Below are positions 7,435 through 16,175 of a DNA stretch of 64,000 nt, in pieces (positions within the stretch are counted from its first letter, which is position 1; every line of letters begins with the position of its first letter). Location: NCBI RefSeq assembly GCF_010994755.1, contig NZ_WHSB02000021.1, positions 1-64,000 of the forward strand, given 5' to 3'. The position numbers and the translations under genes are program-made. The stretch is from Shinella lacus. Lineage in GTDB: Bacteria > Pseudomonadota > Alphaproteobacteria > Rhizobiales > Rhizobiaceae. The notes under the pieces were generated by a model, which worked only from the letters and a program-made list of their open reading frames with translations, was not told the DNA's origin and made no database searches.

Positions 7435-9471
7435 ATGACCGATACCAATGCAGCAACCGAAACCATCATGGTGGCGCTGAACAAGCTCGACCGCGACCCT
7501 CTGAACGTGCGCAAGACCTATAGCAAGGAAGGCATCGAGGAACTGGCCGCGACCATTCGCGGTGACGGCTACCGTATTCTGCAGAACCTCGTCGTCCGCA
7601 AAGGCGACAAACGGGGGCGCTTCTTCGTGACAGCCGGCGGTCGGCGCCATGCCGCGCTCGACCTTCTGGCAGAATTGGGCGAGATTGCGAAGGATTTCGC
7701 GGTCGAATGCAAGGAGCGCAGCGCCGCCGAGGCGACCGAAATCAGCCTCATCGAAAACACGCAGCGGGAAGCCATGCACCCGGTCGATGAATACGAGGCG
7801 TTCCGCGTCATGGCCGACGCCGGAAAGTCCGTCGAGGATATCGCCGCCCGTTTCGGCACCACCGAGGTCATGGTGCGCAAGCGCCTCGCCCTGGGCCGTG
7901 TCGCCCCTGCCCTGCTCGAACTTTACCGCAACGAAAATATCAGCTTCCAGCAGCTTACGGCCTTCACCGTGTCTGATGATCACGAAAGGCAGGTGGAAGT
8001 CTGGAATAGCTTGCCGTCGTGGAATTGCGATCACCGCGCCATTCGTGCGGCCCTGCAAGGCGAAGCCTTAAAGGCCACCGACAAGCGCGTGAAATTCATC
8101 GGCGGGCTCGACGCCTATGAAGCCGCTGGTGGAGCCGTCAAGCGCGATCTCTTCGATGAGCAGAACGGCGGCTACGCGCTAGACGTCGCTCTTGTCGAAA
8201 AGCTTGTCGGCGACCGGCTTGAAGCCGAGGCCGAAACAGTTCGCCGGGAAGGCTGGAAATGGGTGGAGGTCGTGCCGGTCATCCCGGACGAAGCCCATCG
8301 CATGCACCGCGTTTATCCCACCGACGTTCCGTTGACAGACGAGGAACAGGCAGAGGAGGAACGGCTGGAACACGAACATGACGAGCTGGCGGAGCAGATC
8401 GAGGAAGGGGTGGCCGACGGCGAGGCCGAGCCGCGCATCGAAGCCATTCGGGCGAGGCTGGCGGTTTTATCGACGGCGCAGGAAGCCTACACCTCGGAGG
8501 ACATCGCCAAGGCCGGTTGCTATGTCACGATGGACTATTACGGCAACGTCGAAATCGAGCGCGGTCTTGTCCGGCCCGATGATGAAGTCGAGGCCGGAGA
8601 CGAGGGGGAAGACGGCGACGAAAGCGCCGAAGGCGATAACGAGGAGACGGAGGCAGGTGAGATGACGGTTGCACAGCAGCCCGAACAGCGCCCCGAACCG
8701 ACGTTCAAAATTCCTGCCCTGCTTGTGCAGGAGCTTACGGCGCAGAAGACCGCCGCCATCCGGGCCGAGCTTGCGCATAATCCGGACGTCGCCCTCGCCG
8801 TCGTGGTGCATGCCATGCTGGTGAACCTCTTCGGCAACTACGGCGGCAATGAGTACACGTCCCTTGAGGTAACGGTGAAAAGCGAACGGCTGGAAAACAG
8901 CATTGCCAATCCAGCGGAGTGCAAGGGCATCGTGGCGCTGGACGAACTCAAGGAAAACTACGGGCATACCATTCCGGGCAGGCCGAGCGATCTTCTGGAA
9001 TGGTGCCTTGAGCAGCCGACGTCAACGCTTCTCGACCTCCTGGCCTATGCGGCGGCAAAGTCCGTCAATGCAGTGCAACACCCGCACTATGAGCGGAAGT
9101 CGCAGCGCGCCCATGCCGAACGGCTGGCACAGGCCCTCAAGATCGACATGACGCAGTGGTACGAACCGACCGGCGAAAACTACTTCGGCCGGATCAGCAA
9201 GATCGGGATCAAGCAGGCGGTCACCGAAGCCGCTGGCGAGGATTTCGCGCTCGGCGTTCCCGGCATGGAGAAGGCGAAAGCCGTGGAATATGCGGAACGG
9301 AAGATCACCGGGACCGGATGGCTGCCCGCGCCGGTGCGGATTGCTCTCACCGCCGAGCAGGAGCGCGAGCGGATGGCGGAGGCCGATGGCGATGATGACG
9401 GCGTTTGCCCGTTCGACATCGATGACAAGCCGAACGCCGAACACCAGCAGTTCCCCGAAGCAGCCGAGTAA
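7435..9471 (+). CDS. Large ParB/RepB/Spo0J-domain protein, 678 aa
   Basis: The N-terminal 190 residues are a ParB-type module: LDRDPLNVRKTYSKEGIEEL, then the arginine-patch-like TAGGRRHAAL, IENTQREAMHPVDEYEAF and a helix-turn-helix around SVEDIAARFGTTEVMVRKRL. The remaining 490 residues are an acidic linker (about 380-420) and a helical C-terminal region. It is more than twice the length of a chromosomal ParB and is of the type found on rhizobial plasmids beside DUF736 genes. It is distinct from the repB partition protein. A role in DNA binding is well supported; partition versus regulation is open. Confidence 0.8.
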   Translation: MTDTNAATETIMVALNKLDRDPLNVRKTYSKEGIEELAATIRGDGYRILQNLVVRKGDKRGRFFVTAGGRRHAALDLLAELGEIAKDFAVECKERSAAEATEISLIENTQREAMHPVDEYEAFRVMADAGKSVEDIAARFGTTEVMVRKRLALGRVAPALLELYRNENISFQQLTAFTVSDDHERQVEVWNSLPSWNCDHRAIRAALQGEALKATDKRVKFIGGLDAYEAAGGAVKRDLFDEQNGGYALDVALVEKLVGDRLEAEAETVRREGWKWVEVVPVIPDEAHRMHRVYPTDVPLTDEEQAEEERLEHEHDELAEQIEEGVADGEAEPRIEAIRARLAVLSTAQEAYTSEDIAKAGCYVTMDYYGNVEIERGLVRPDDEVEAGDEGEDGDESAEGDNEETEAGEMTVAQQPEQRPEPTFKIPALLVQELTAQKTAAIRAELAHNPDVALAVVVHAMLVNLFGNYGGNEYTSLEVTVKSERLENSIANPAECKGIVALDELKENYGHTIPGRPSDLLEWCLEQPTSTLLDLLAYAAAKSVNAVQHPHYERKSQRAHAERLAQALKIDMTQWYEPTGENYFGRISKIGIKQAVTEAAGEDFALGVPGMEKAKAVEYAERKITGTGWLPAPVRIALTAEQERERMAEADGDDDGVCPFDIDDKPNAEHQQFPEAAE

Positions 9472-9614
9472 TCGGTTGCGGCAGGTCGCGCCAGTCTCCG
9501 GCGCGGCCTGCACCTTTCGCTGAATTTCCGAAAACCAGCCGCAATGAGACGCCGGGCATCGCCCCGGCGAGTGGCGAAATGCGCCCTGCGGCCCTGCCCG
9601 TCCCAGGTGATCCC

Positions 9615-10439
9615 ATGACCTCTCCCCGTCTCAATGCCATCGTCAAGCTGCTTGAAACCTGCCGCTATAAGCACGACCTCTACACCGTCTTCGGCGACTG
9701 GTGCGAATGCTCCGCCATTTCCATGAGCAACGCCGTCGATCTGGTGAACTTCGAGAAGCGCGAGGTGCGCTATCTCGAAATCGCCCGAAAGTATGACAGC
9801 GAAACGATGGGCAATTTCTCACGGATATTGGGCGAAGTGGTCATGGCGCTGGAAGAGAAGCCGCAGGACATTTTGGGCATGACGTTTCACGCGCTCGAAT
9901 TGCACAACAAGGCGAGGGGGCAATTCTTCACGCCATATCCCATCTGCCAATTGATGGCCCGGATCACCGCCGGGAGCGCCGAGGACGTGCAGCAGGCGAT
10001 TGCCAAGCGCGGTTTCATGCTCGCGCAGGAACCAGCCGTGGGCAGCGGAGCGATGATCATTGCGCTGGCCGAAGCCATCCTTGAGGCGGGTTTCAACTAC
10101 CAGCAGCTTCTCCATGTGACCGCCGTGGACATCGACCCGCGCGCCGTCCACATGGCCTATATCCAGTTTTCGCTCCTGCATATTCCGGCGACCGTCATCG
10201 CGGGCGACAGTCTGGCAATGCGGTTTCGGGAGGAATGGCACACGATGGCCCATGTCATGGGCGGGTGGTCTGCCAAGTTGCGGTACGCAAGGGAAAACGT
10301 CGGGGCAGGGGCAGAGGAGGGGGCACTTCCCATTGCTGCGCCGCGCCGGGCTGCCGTGGTCGCGGGTGGCTCCGCCGCACCGAAGGAAGAGGCATCCTCG
10401 CCGGTCATCGAGAGGAATGGGCAACTGCGCCTGTTCTGA
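9615..10439 (+). CDS. N-6 DNA methylase-like protein without motif IV
   Basis: The 274-residue product has the SAM-dependent methylase fold of type I HsdM-like enzymes: GQFFTPYPICQLMARI, then motif I as EPAVGSGAMII and an acidic VDIDPRAVHMA strand. After the next strand (VIAGDSL), where NPPF or NPPY should appear, the sequence reads FREEWHTMAHVMGGWSAKL, so the catalytic motif is absent. It may bind SAM or DNA without methylating. The start at ATG 9615 begins MTSPRLNAIVKLLETCRYKH. It follows the ParB-domain gene in the same direction with a gap of about 140 bp. Confidence 0.72.
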   Translation: MTSPRLNAIVKLLETCRYKHDLYTVFGDWCECSAISMSNAVDLVNFEKREVRYLEIARKYDSETMGNFSRILGEVVMALEEKPQDILGMTFHALELHNKARGQFFTPYPICQLMARITAGSAEDVQQAIAKRGFMLAQEPAVGSGAMIIALAEAILEAGFNYQQLLHVTAVDIDPRAVHMAYIQFSLLHIPATVIAGDSLAMRFREEWHTMAHVMGGWSAKLRYARENVGAGAEEGALPIAAPRRAAVVAGGSAAPKEEASSPVIERNGQLRLF

Positions 10440-10728
10440 ATTGCAGGGTACAGGCTAGAAGCTCCGACCGGATTGACCGGCCGGAGCTACTTCGAGAGGG
10501 GGGCTGGCCGGCCCCTCTCAATCTCTCCCCCATGGAGGAAGGGGCAAGCCCCCTCCTCCAAACCGCCTCCCAAAGGGAAGGGCAAGCCCCTCCCTTGAAC
10601 CCACCCATGGGAAAGGGGACGGTTCCCTCCTCCCTTTCCCCAAACCCCTATCCCTCTCCCTAGGACGAGACCTCGCGTCTGTGGGTTTCTGGGCGGGTTA
10701 GATTCGTGGATCAGCACGAGGTTTTGCG
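10440..10728. other. Intergenic region with three tandem GC hairpins
   Basis: Three neighbouring inverted repeats occur at about 10534-10559, 10575-10595 and 10608-10650; the first two enclose a GCAAGC centre between G-runs and C-runs. They may terminate transcription from the methylase-like gene and insulate the replication operon. No gene is seen. Confidence 0.5.
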
Positions 10729-10746
10729 ACTTAACAGCTGTTAAGT
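10729..10746. promoter_or_regulatory. parS-like palindrome 1
   Basis: ACTTAACAGCTGTTAAGT is a perfect 18-bp palindrome with the CAGCTG centre typical of repABC-plasmid parS sites, the binding sites of RepB. An identical copy lies 71 bp further on, and the flanks of the two copies are inverted. Confidence 0.8.
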
Positions 10747-10799
10747 TCCGACCGATGCGGCCAATCATATCGCCGAAAAAGCTGTGCCGTCTCAGCTGA

Positions 10800-10817
10800 A
10801 CTTAACAGCTGTTAAGT
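10800..10817. promoter_or_regulatory. parS-like palindrome 2
   Basis: This is the same 18-bp palindrome as at 10729-10746. Including the flanks, the two form a 26-bp inverted repeat. It lies 165 bp before repA, so RepB bound here could serve both partition and autoregulation of the operon. Confidence 0.8.
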
Positions 10818-10982
10818 CGCAAATTTCTGATCACTCGAATTCCATAATAGAGATATGTGTGCCTCCGCACGCTGCCTGCGTTAACCGTTCATTAACGAAA
10901 AACACCTTGAAGAATCGGATTCTGTCTGGCATCCATGACGGAAATGATCGCGTATCGCGTCCAAAACCGTCAAGAGGAATAA

Positions 10983-12197
10983 ATGCTTCAACCGGCTTCT
11001 CGAAGCGTCACCGATACCGCATCGAAGATCGGCAATTATACGTCGAAGCTGTCGGCGGAACTGCATGAAATGCGCGAAGGATTCTATCCGCCGACCGCGA
11101 AGAAGACGTTCGCGCGCACATTCTCGACGACCGACCTCGTTCGACTGCTGAATGTTCCTGAAAGCACGCTGCGGCAGCTTACCATCGCAGGGAAGGGGCC
11201 AGTACCTGAGCGGGCCGACAATAATCGACGCACCTATACCGTTGAACAGGTGAAAGAGCTACGCGCGTTTCTCGCGGAGCTTCGTCCGGACGATGCCCAA
11301 ACCCTGTTGCCTCATCGTCGTGCGGGGGAGAAACTGCAGATAATCGCGACAGCGAACTTCAAGGGCGGCAGTTCCAAAACGACGACCTCCATCCACCTTG
11401 CCCATTTTCTTGGCCTTCAAGGCTATCGCGTTCTTTGCATTGACCTCGACCCCCAAGCGTCGATGACGGCATTGTTCGGCCTCCAGCCAGAATTCGATCT
11501 TGGCGAGAATGAAACGGCCTATGCTGCGATCCGGTACGATAACGACCGGCGGCCGCTGGCAGACGTTATCCGGACCACGTATTTTCCGGGTGTCGATCTC
11601 GTCCCTGGAAACCTGGAACTCATGGACTTTGAGTTCGACACCCCTTCCTACCTCACGCAGAAAAATCGTGATGATCTCGGTCTGTTCTTTGAACGGCTCA
11701 ACAATGCGATCTCAGGCGTAGAGGATCGATATGACATCGTAATTCTCGATACGCCGCCGTCGCTCGGCTATTCCACGCTTGCAGCACTCTATGCGGCTAC
11801 GTCCCTGATCATCACGGTCCATCCCGCCATGCTGGATGTTGCGTCGTGCAATCAGTTTCTCATCATGATTTCCGATCTCAGTGAAACCTTGGCGCAGTTC
11901 GGTGCCCGGTTCGAGCACGACTTTTTCCGCTTCCTGCTCACTCGCGTAAATCCGAACGATGGGCCGCAGAAATATATGGCGGGTGTTATGCGCCGTCTTT
12001 TTGGAAGCGACGTTCTGGTTGCCGATGCCTTGGAATCGACCGCCATCGCCGGTGCGGCGGTCGCTAAGAAGACTCTTTACGAGCTTGAAGCGGGCGAGGT
12101 TGGCCGAGAAGCGCTCAAGCGGGCCATCGAGAGCGCCGACCGCGTTAATTTCGAAATCCTTGAACTCGTTCACAAGGTTTGGGGGCGTAGCGCATGA
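10983..12197 (+). CDS. repA: RepA, partition ATPase of the repABC operon
   Basis: This 404-residue ParA-family ATPase has an N-terminal DNA-binding region (helix-turn-helix around TTDLVRLLNVPESTLRQLTI), the deviant Walker A box KGGSSKTT (127-134), the following CIDLDPQAS strand and LDTPPSLGYST as Walker B region. RepA drives plasmid segregation with RepB on parS and represses its own operon. The start at 10983 follows AGAGGAA, and the stop overlaps the repB start. Length and gene order are those of a complete repABC unit. Confidence 0.95.
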   Translation: MLQPASRSVTDTASKIGNYTSKLSAELHEMREGFYPPTAKKTFARTFSTTDLVRLLNVPESTLRQLTIAGKGPVPERADNNRRTYTVEQVKELRAFLAELRPDDAQTLLPHRRAGEKLQIIATANFKGGSSKTTTSIHLAHFLGLQGYRVLCIDLDPQASMTALFGLQPEFDLGENETAYAAIRYDNDRRPLADVIRTTYFPGVDLVPGNLELMDFEFDTPSYLTQKNRDDLGLFFERLNNAISGVEDRYDIVILDTPPSLGYSTLAALYAATSLIITVHPAMLDVASCNQFLIMISDLSETLAQFGARFEHDFFRFLLTRVNPNDGPQKYMAGVMRRLFGSDVLVADALESTAIAGAAVAKKTLYELEAGEVGREALKRAIESADRVNFEILELVHKVWGRSA

Positions 12198-13198
12198 AGA
12201 AGAGCATACTCCAACGGATGGCGGCGGATGCCGAAAATCGCGGTGATGCGGCTCCCGCAAGCGATGGGACCGACAGGATTGGACTTACTCGTCGCCACTC
12301 GTCGCCAGTCATTTCCAACGTGGGAAGGGCGCTTTCCCATCTCAGCGAAGACGTCATTGTTTCTCTCGATCCGTCGAAAGTGGACGCTTCGCCCTTCAAG
12401 GACAGGTTTGAGTACGATGCGGAAGCCGATGAAAAATTCGGTGCCTTAAAGTTCTCAATTGCCACGGAAGGCCAGAGAATCCCAGTCCTTGTCCGGCCTC
12501 ATCCAACCAAGAGCGATCACTATCAACTGGCTTATGGGCGCCGTAGGCGCGACGCCATTTTGGCGATCATGGCGGAAGCTGATCGTCCTGAAACCATCAA
12601 GATCAAGGCCTATGTGCGAGACCTGACCGATCGCCAGTTGATCGAGGAGCAGACGCTTGAGAATGGTCCAAGAGAGGATCTCAGCTGGATCGAAAAAGCT
12701 ATGTGGGCCGTGCAGCTGAAAAGCAGCGGCATCTCTCAGCGTGAAACAGCTTCCATCATGGGGCTATCCGAGGTCACGGTCTCACAAATGTTCCGCGTAA
12801 CGTCCGCGATTCCGGAAGACATCATCTTTGCAATAGGCCGCGCACAGGCAGCGGGTCGCCCGAAATGGACTGCGTTTGCAGAGCTGCTGAAAGACGCGAG
12901 CAAGGTTGACGCCGTCCGAAAAATTGTCCCCACGGCGGAGTTTCAACAGGCAGATGGTGCCGAGCGTATTTCCCAGGCAATGCGTGCGACTACGTCGCCG
13001 GTGTCTCAGGTGGAAGAACACGTTAAGGAAGAAATTCTTGATTTCGTTATGGGCGGCCGCGTTTTCGGCCGCATGAAGTCTACCTTATCGGGAACGACCG
13101 TGACGATCCCGAAAAAGGAGCAGGTCTTTGCGCGGTGGCTGGCAGAACGAATGCCGGAGCTGATGCGTGAGTTCAACGCGGCCGATCCTTCGCAGTAA
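12194..13198 (+). CDS. repB: RepB, ParB-type centromere-binding protein
   Basis: The 334-residue product has the RepB/ParB layout: a flexible N-terminus, the ParB nuclease-like domain with GQRIPVLVRPHP and YGRRRRDA, the ENGPREDLSWIEKA segment, a helix-turn-helix (SQRETASIMGLSEVTVSQMF) and a C-terminal dimerisation part. It should bind the two parS-like palindromes upstream of repA and load RepA. It overlaps repA by four bases, so the two are translationally coupled. Confidence 0.95.
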   Translation: MKKSILQRMAADAENRGDAAPASDGTDRIGLTRRHSSPVISNVGRALSHLSEDVIVSLDPSKVDASPFKDRFEYDAEADEKFGALKFSIATEGQRIPVLVRPHPTKSDHYQLAYGRRRRDAILAIMAEADRPETIKIKAYVRDLTDRQLIEEQTLENGPREDLSWIEKAMWAVQLKSSGISQRETASIMGLSEVTVSQMFRVTSAIPEDIIFAIGRAQAAGRPKWTAFAELLKDASKVDAVRKIVPTAEFQQADGAERISQAMRATTSPVSQVEEHVKEEILDFVMGGRVFGRMKSTLSGTTVTIPKKEQVFARWLAERMPELMREFNAADPSQ

Positions 13199-13247
13199 GC
13201 GGGTTTCGGCTGAGAAAATCAATTGGTCGGAAGGAGAGACCGCCGCA

Positions 13248-13302
13248 AAAGAAAAAGACCCCCAAAGCGTTACCGCCGTGGAAGTCTTCCTCTGATCTAA
13301 GC
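13248..13302 (-). ncRNA. Counter-transcribed RNA (incA-type) of the repABC operon
   Basis: In the repB-repC gap the minus strand carries TTGACT (13337-13332), a 17-base spacer and GATTCT (13314-13309), followed about 55 bases later by a hairpin (13286-13257) and a run of Us. This matches the position, size and architecture of the antisense RNA that controls repC translation and incompatibility in repABC plasmids. The -10 is weak and the ends are estimates. Confidence 0.7.
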
Positions 13303-13396
13303 ACCCAGAGAATCGCATTTCCACGAATCACAGTCAAGAGTCTTTGGCGCCGTTTTGGTGAGTGGATTTCTTTTGCCTTTTGAGAGGTGAAGGAAA

Positions 13397-14611
13397 ATGC
13401 AGATAGGACGTGTAGCAACGCCACACGGGCGGCCGATGACGCTTGCCTTGGTGAGAGGCCAGCTCGAAACGGCTGATCGCCGCCCGAGCAAGGCGGTCAA
13501 CAAATGGAAGGTCTTCAACGACATCGCCGAGACGAAGGACGTTTTCGGCCTTCAGGATCGTTCAATCACGGTGCTGCAGGCGCTGCTGAGTTTCTATCCA
13601 AGCGACGAGCTTTGCGATGAAAGCGGCGGCCTGGTCGTGTTCCCATCAAACAGCCAGTTGTCCATGCGCGCCCACGGCATTGCCGGCACGACCTTGCGCC
13701 GACACCTCGCGGCGCTGGTGGACGCCGGTTTGATCCAACGTCGCGATAGCCCGAACGGTAAGCGCTATGCTCACCGGGGCAGGGGAGGGGAGATCGAGGC
13801 CGCATTTGGCTTCAGCCTGGCGCCCCTGCTTGCCCGTGCGAGCGAGTTGGCCAGCCTTGCGCAGCAGGTCGCCGCAGAGCGCCTTCAGTTCAAGCGCGCC
13901 AAAGAAGCGTTGTCGCTTTGCCGGCGCGATGTCCGTAAGCTCATCTCCGCAGCCATGGAAGAGGGCGCTGATGGTGATTGGGCGACGATCGAAGCTATGT
14001 TCACCGGCCTCCTGGCGCGTCTCCCGCGCTCGCCTCACCGCGACGACGTCGACGCGGTGCTCGACGAAATGGTGCTTTTGCGCGAGGAAATCATCAACCG
14101 CTTGGAAATTCAAGTAAAAGCAGAAAAAACGGACGTCAATGACCACCATAACGGTCGTCACATACAGAATTCAAAACCCGAATCCTTCCGTGAACTTGAA
14201 CCTCGCTCAGGAAACGAGCGGGGCGAGAAGCCGAGCCAGAAACCGAAACGGATCGCCGAGCCGCTGAAGGCATTCCCGTTATCGATGGTGCTGAGAGCGT
14301 GCCGGCAGATTGCCGATTACGCGGCGGGCGGCCGAATAGACGGTTGGCGCGACCTGATGGGGGCCGCCGTCATGGTCCGGTCGATGCTGGGCGTCAGCCC
14401 GTCGGCCTATCAGGAGGCGTGCGAGGTGATGGGGCCTGAAAATGCCGCGGTTGCCGTCGCCTGCATCCTGGAGCGCGCCGAACAGATCACTTCCCCCGGC
14501 GGCTACCTGCGCGATCTCACCCGCAAGGCGGCGCGCGGCGAATTCGGCCTTGGGCCGATGCTGATGGCCGCGCTCAGGGCGAATGGCGGAGGCGAGAAGC
14601 GAAGCGCATGA
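13397..14611 (+). CDS. repC: RepC replication initiator
   Basis: The 404-residue product is a RepC initiator: an N-terminal winged-helix region (residues about 40-140, with SNSQLSMRAHGIAGTTLRRH), a linker around 240-300 and a C-terminal domain ending near LGPMLMAALRANGG. In this plasmid family the origin lies inside repC, so the vegetative origin is probably within this gene. Expression is likely limited by the antisense RNA in the gap before it. The start follows GAGGTGAAGG. Confidence 0.95.
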   Translation: MQIGRVATPHGRPMTLALVRGQLETADRRPSKAVNKWKVFNDIAETKDVFGLQDRSITVLQALLSFYPSDELCDESGGLVVFPSNSQLSMRAHGIAGTTLRRHLAALVDAGLIQRRDSPNGKRYAHRGRGGEIEAAFGFSLAPLLARASELASLAQQVAAERLQFKRAKEALSLCRRDVRKLISAAMEEGADGDWATIEAMFTGLLARLPRSPHRDDVDAVLDEMVLLREEIINRLEIQVKAEKTDVNDHHNGRHIQNSKPESFRELEPRSGNERGEKPSQKPKRIAEPLKAFPLSMVLRACRQIADYAAGGRIDGWRDLMGAAVMVRSMLGVSPSAYQEACEVMGPENAAVAVACILERAEQITSPGGYLRDLTRKAARGEFGLGPMLMAALRANGGGEKRSA

Positions 14612-14631
14612 TCGCCCGCTTCTCGGCCGTT

Positions 14632-15012
14632 TCAGGAAATGTCGGGGATCCGGGCGGCGATTTTCAGGAGATAGTCATCGATGGCTTCCTCGATGTAGCT
14701 GTTGAACTTGCGCCGCTCGATAGCGGCGAGGATCTTCAGCTTCTTGTGGACCTCGGCGCGGATATGGATGCCGGTTGTGACCTTTTCAGTATCGCGGAAG
14801 CGCTTGCCGGCGATTGGATCGCGGCTTTCGCCCTTGGCGACCAGGTCGCGGAACTGGGTCCGGCCGGCCGCCGCGATTGGCGCTGCGCCGCCATCACCGT
14901 CGGTTTTCGCCGGGGGAGGAGAGGCCATGGGCTTTTCGCGAACGGATGGCCGGTCGCGGCCGGTCGAGATCAGCCCGAGGACGAGATTTTTGCTGTCCGA
15001 TCCTTCGCTCAT
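14632..15012 (-). CDS. VirC2-like ribbon-helix-helix DNA-binding protein
   Basis: The 126-residue product has a disordered Pro/Ala-rich N-terminus and a C-terminal ribbon-helix-helix domain (TTGIHIRAEVHKKLKILAAI, then FNSYIEEAIDDYLLK). It is the second gene of an operon with a ParA-like ATPase (start overlaps that stop). Together with the nearby oriT and relaxase this resembles the Agrobacterium virC1-virC2 pair, which binds next to the T-DNA border and boosts processing. A partition pair of the ParA/ParG kind is the alternative. Confidence 0.72.
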   Translation of the reverse strand: MSEGSDSKNLVLGLISTGRDRPSVREKPMASPPPAKTDGDGGAAPIAAAGRTQFRDLVAKGESRDPIAGKRFRDTEKVTTGIHIRAEVHKKLKILAAIERRKFNSYIEEAIDDYLLKIAARIPDIS

Positions 15013-15692
15013 AGCAGAGCCTCTTTCGCCGTCGACCTGTAGAGGGTGAGCAGCTCGCCGAGGAGCATTTCCATCTCGGCGATGGCCTTCGGGTCGGATT
15101 TCGTGGCGGTCTGGAGCGTGCCGGCGGCGCCGATCGACTGATAGGCGGCGCGCCGGGCGATTGGCTGCGTCGAAAGGGCGACGCCGCTCTCCCGCAGGAT
15201 TTCGCGCAGAGGCTCGTGGGCCTTGGCGCGGCCGGTGACGAGATCGTGCTGGTTGATGACGATCATCGCCGGCAGCTTGCGCTTCTGGTCTTCCTCGACC
15301 ACCGGGATATGGTTCAGCGCGAGCTGCATTCCGGCCACCACATCGTCCTGGGTCGTCTGCAGCGGGATCAGAACGATGTCGGCGCAGTAGAGACCGGCGA
15401 ACAGGTTTTCGTTCGTGGTTCCCTCGATATCGATGAAGACGATCTTTCCTTCGAATTGGCGCTCCAGCGCCAGCTTGTAGATCCGGTTCGGGTCGAGGCA
15501 GCTTTCCGCTTCCAACCGGTCCGGCCAGACGTTCACCTGCTTCGACATGGTGACCCAGCGCATCGTGTTCGCCCGGCTGTCGGCATCGATGAGGAAGACG
15601 TCGTTGCCGGCATGGGCGGCGGTGCCTGACAGCGCCCGGACGAGCGTGGTCTTTCCGGTCCCGCCCTTCGGGTTGGCGATGGTGACAATCAT
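15009..15692 (-). CDS. VirC1-like ParA-family ATPase
   Basis: The 227-residue product is a short ParA/MinD-type ATPase with KGGTGKTT (Walker A, residues 9-16), FLIDADSRAN and VFIDIEGTTNEN as Walker B. Its length is that of VirC1 rather than of plasmid RepA. It points away from the oriT and relaxase genes and is followed by a ribbon-helix-helix gene, as virC1 is by virC2. VirC1-type proteins recruit the relaxosome to the cell pole. A partition role cannot be excluded. Confidence 0.75.
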   Translation of the reverse strand: MIVTIANPKGGTGKTTLVRALSGTAAHAGNDVFLIDADSRANTMRWVTMSKQVNVWPDRLEAESCLDPNRIYKLALERQFEGKIVFIDIEGTTNENLFAGLYCADIVLIPLQTTQDDVVAGMQLALNHIPVVEEDQKRKLPAMIVINQHDLVTGRAKAHEPLREILRESGVALSTQPIARRAAYQSIGAAGTLQTATKSDPKAIAEMEMLLGELLTLYRSTAKEALL

Positions 15693-15739
15693 GATGGCTC
15701 CTTCATTGTGATAAACTATATTTAACTCTCTAGTTCTCT

Positions 15740-15950
15740 TTCCGCAACGAAGTCATTGCCCGTTCACCGTTGACCATTGTTGATTAACGATTGATGACTG
15801 CCCACCGACAACGGGCAACGGTGAACGGGCAATCATCAATTGACCGTTGATAATGATCAATTTCCCGCTGGTAACTAACCGTTGTTAATGGATAATTGCC
15901 AATTAGCCGCGATGTCACTGTTAACCAGAGCGCGGGTAACGGGCAATTGT
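15740..15950. repeat. AT-rich segment with degenerate repeats beside oriT
   Basis: ATTGCCCGTTCACCGTTG (15755-15772) occurs again, exactly inverted, at 15816-15833. The core AACGGGCAA also appears near 15810 and 15939, and several CCGTTG/CCATTG-TTAAT-like units lie between. The segment is markedly AT-richer than its surroundings and has no credible gene. It could be the binding array for the VirC1/VirC2-like pair or an overdrive-like enhancer of transfer. Confidence 0.65.
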
Positions 15951-16019
15951 TCATGGGGAGACGCTTTGGCATAGGCGCCGGTCGTGTCGGGTGAGTCGAG
16001 AGCGCCTGCCTCTATGAGG

Positions 16020-16090
16020 CTGCATCTGTTGAATAAAATATAGTTTAGTTTTCTGTGGCAGGATAGTCAAGTTTGTGGTACAAACTCGAC
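16020..16090. other. oriT: Origin of transfer (oriT) with RP4/Ti-type nick region
   Basis: Read on the minus strand, 16066-16057 is CTATCCTGCC, matching the ATCCTG|C nick consensus of RP4 and Ti-border relaxases; the nick would fall between 16059 and 16058. Immediately beside it is a 7-bp inverted repeat, AGTTTGT (16070-16076) and ACAAACT (16080-16086), as expected for a relaxase recognition hairpin. MobC and a MOB-P type relaxase follow within 500 bp. An AT-rich arm (AAATATAGTTTA near 16036) is repeated inverted near 15713. Confidence 0.78.
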
Positions 16091-16175
16091 GTCGCCCCGC
16101 CTCCGGCAGGGCAGTGGTTCGCGCCTTCTGGCGCTCCGGGTCGCCTCCGGCAACCTGGCAAGCGGGAAGGAAAAG

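Noticed and set aside
15009-15692. Second plasmid partition ATPase defining a fused replicon
   Set aside because: The length, the RHH partner and the adjacent oriT and relaxase genes fit a VirC1-like role better; no second initiator gene is present. Partition is kept as an alternative.
15784-15972. Short minus-strand frame in the AT-rich island
   Set aside because: It is composed of the degenerate repeats and has no ribosome site or protein-like composition.
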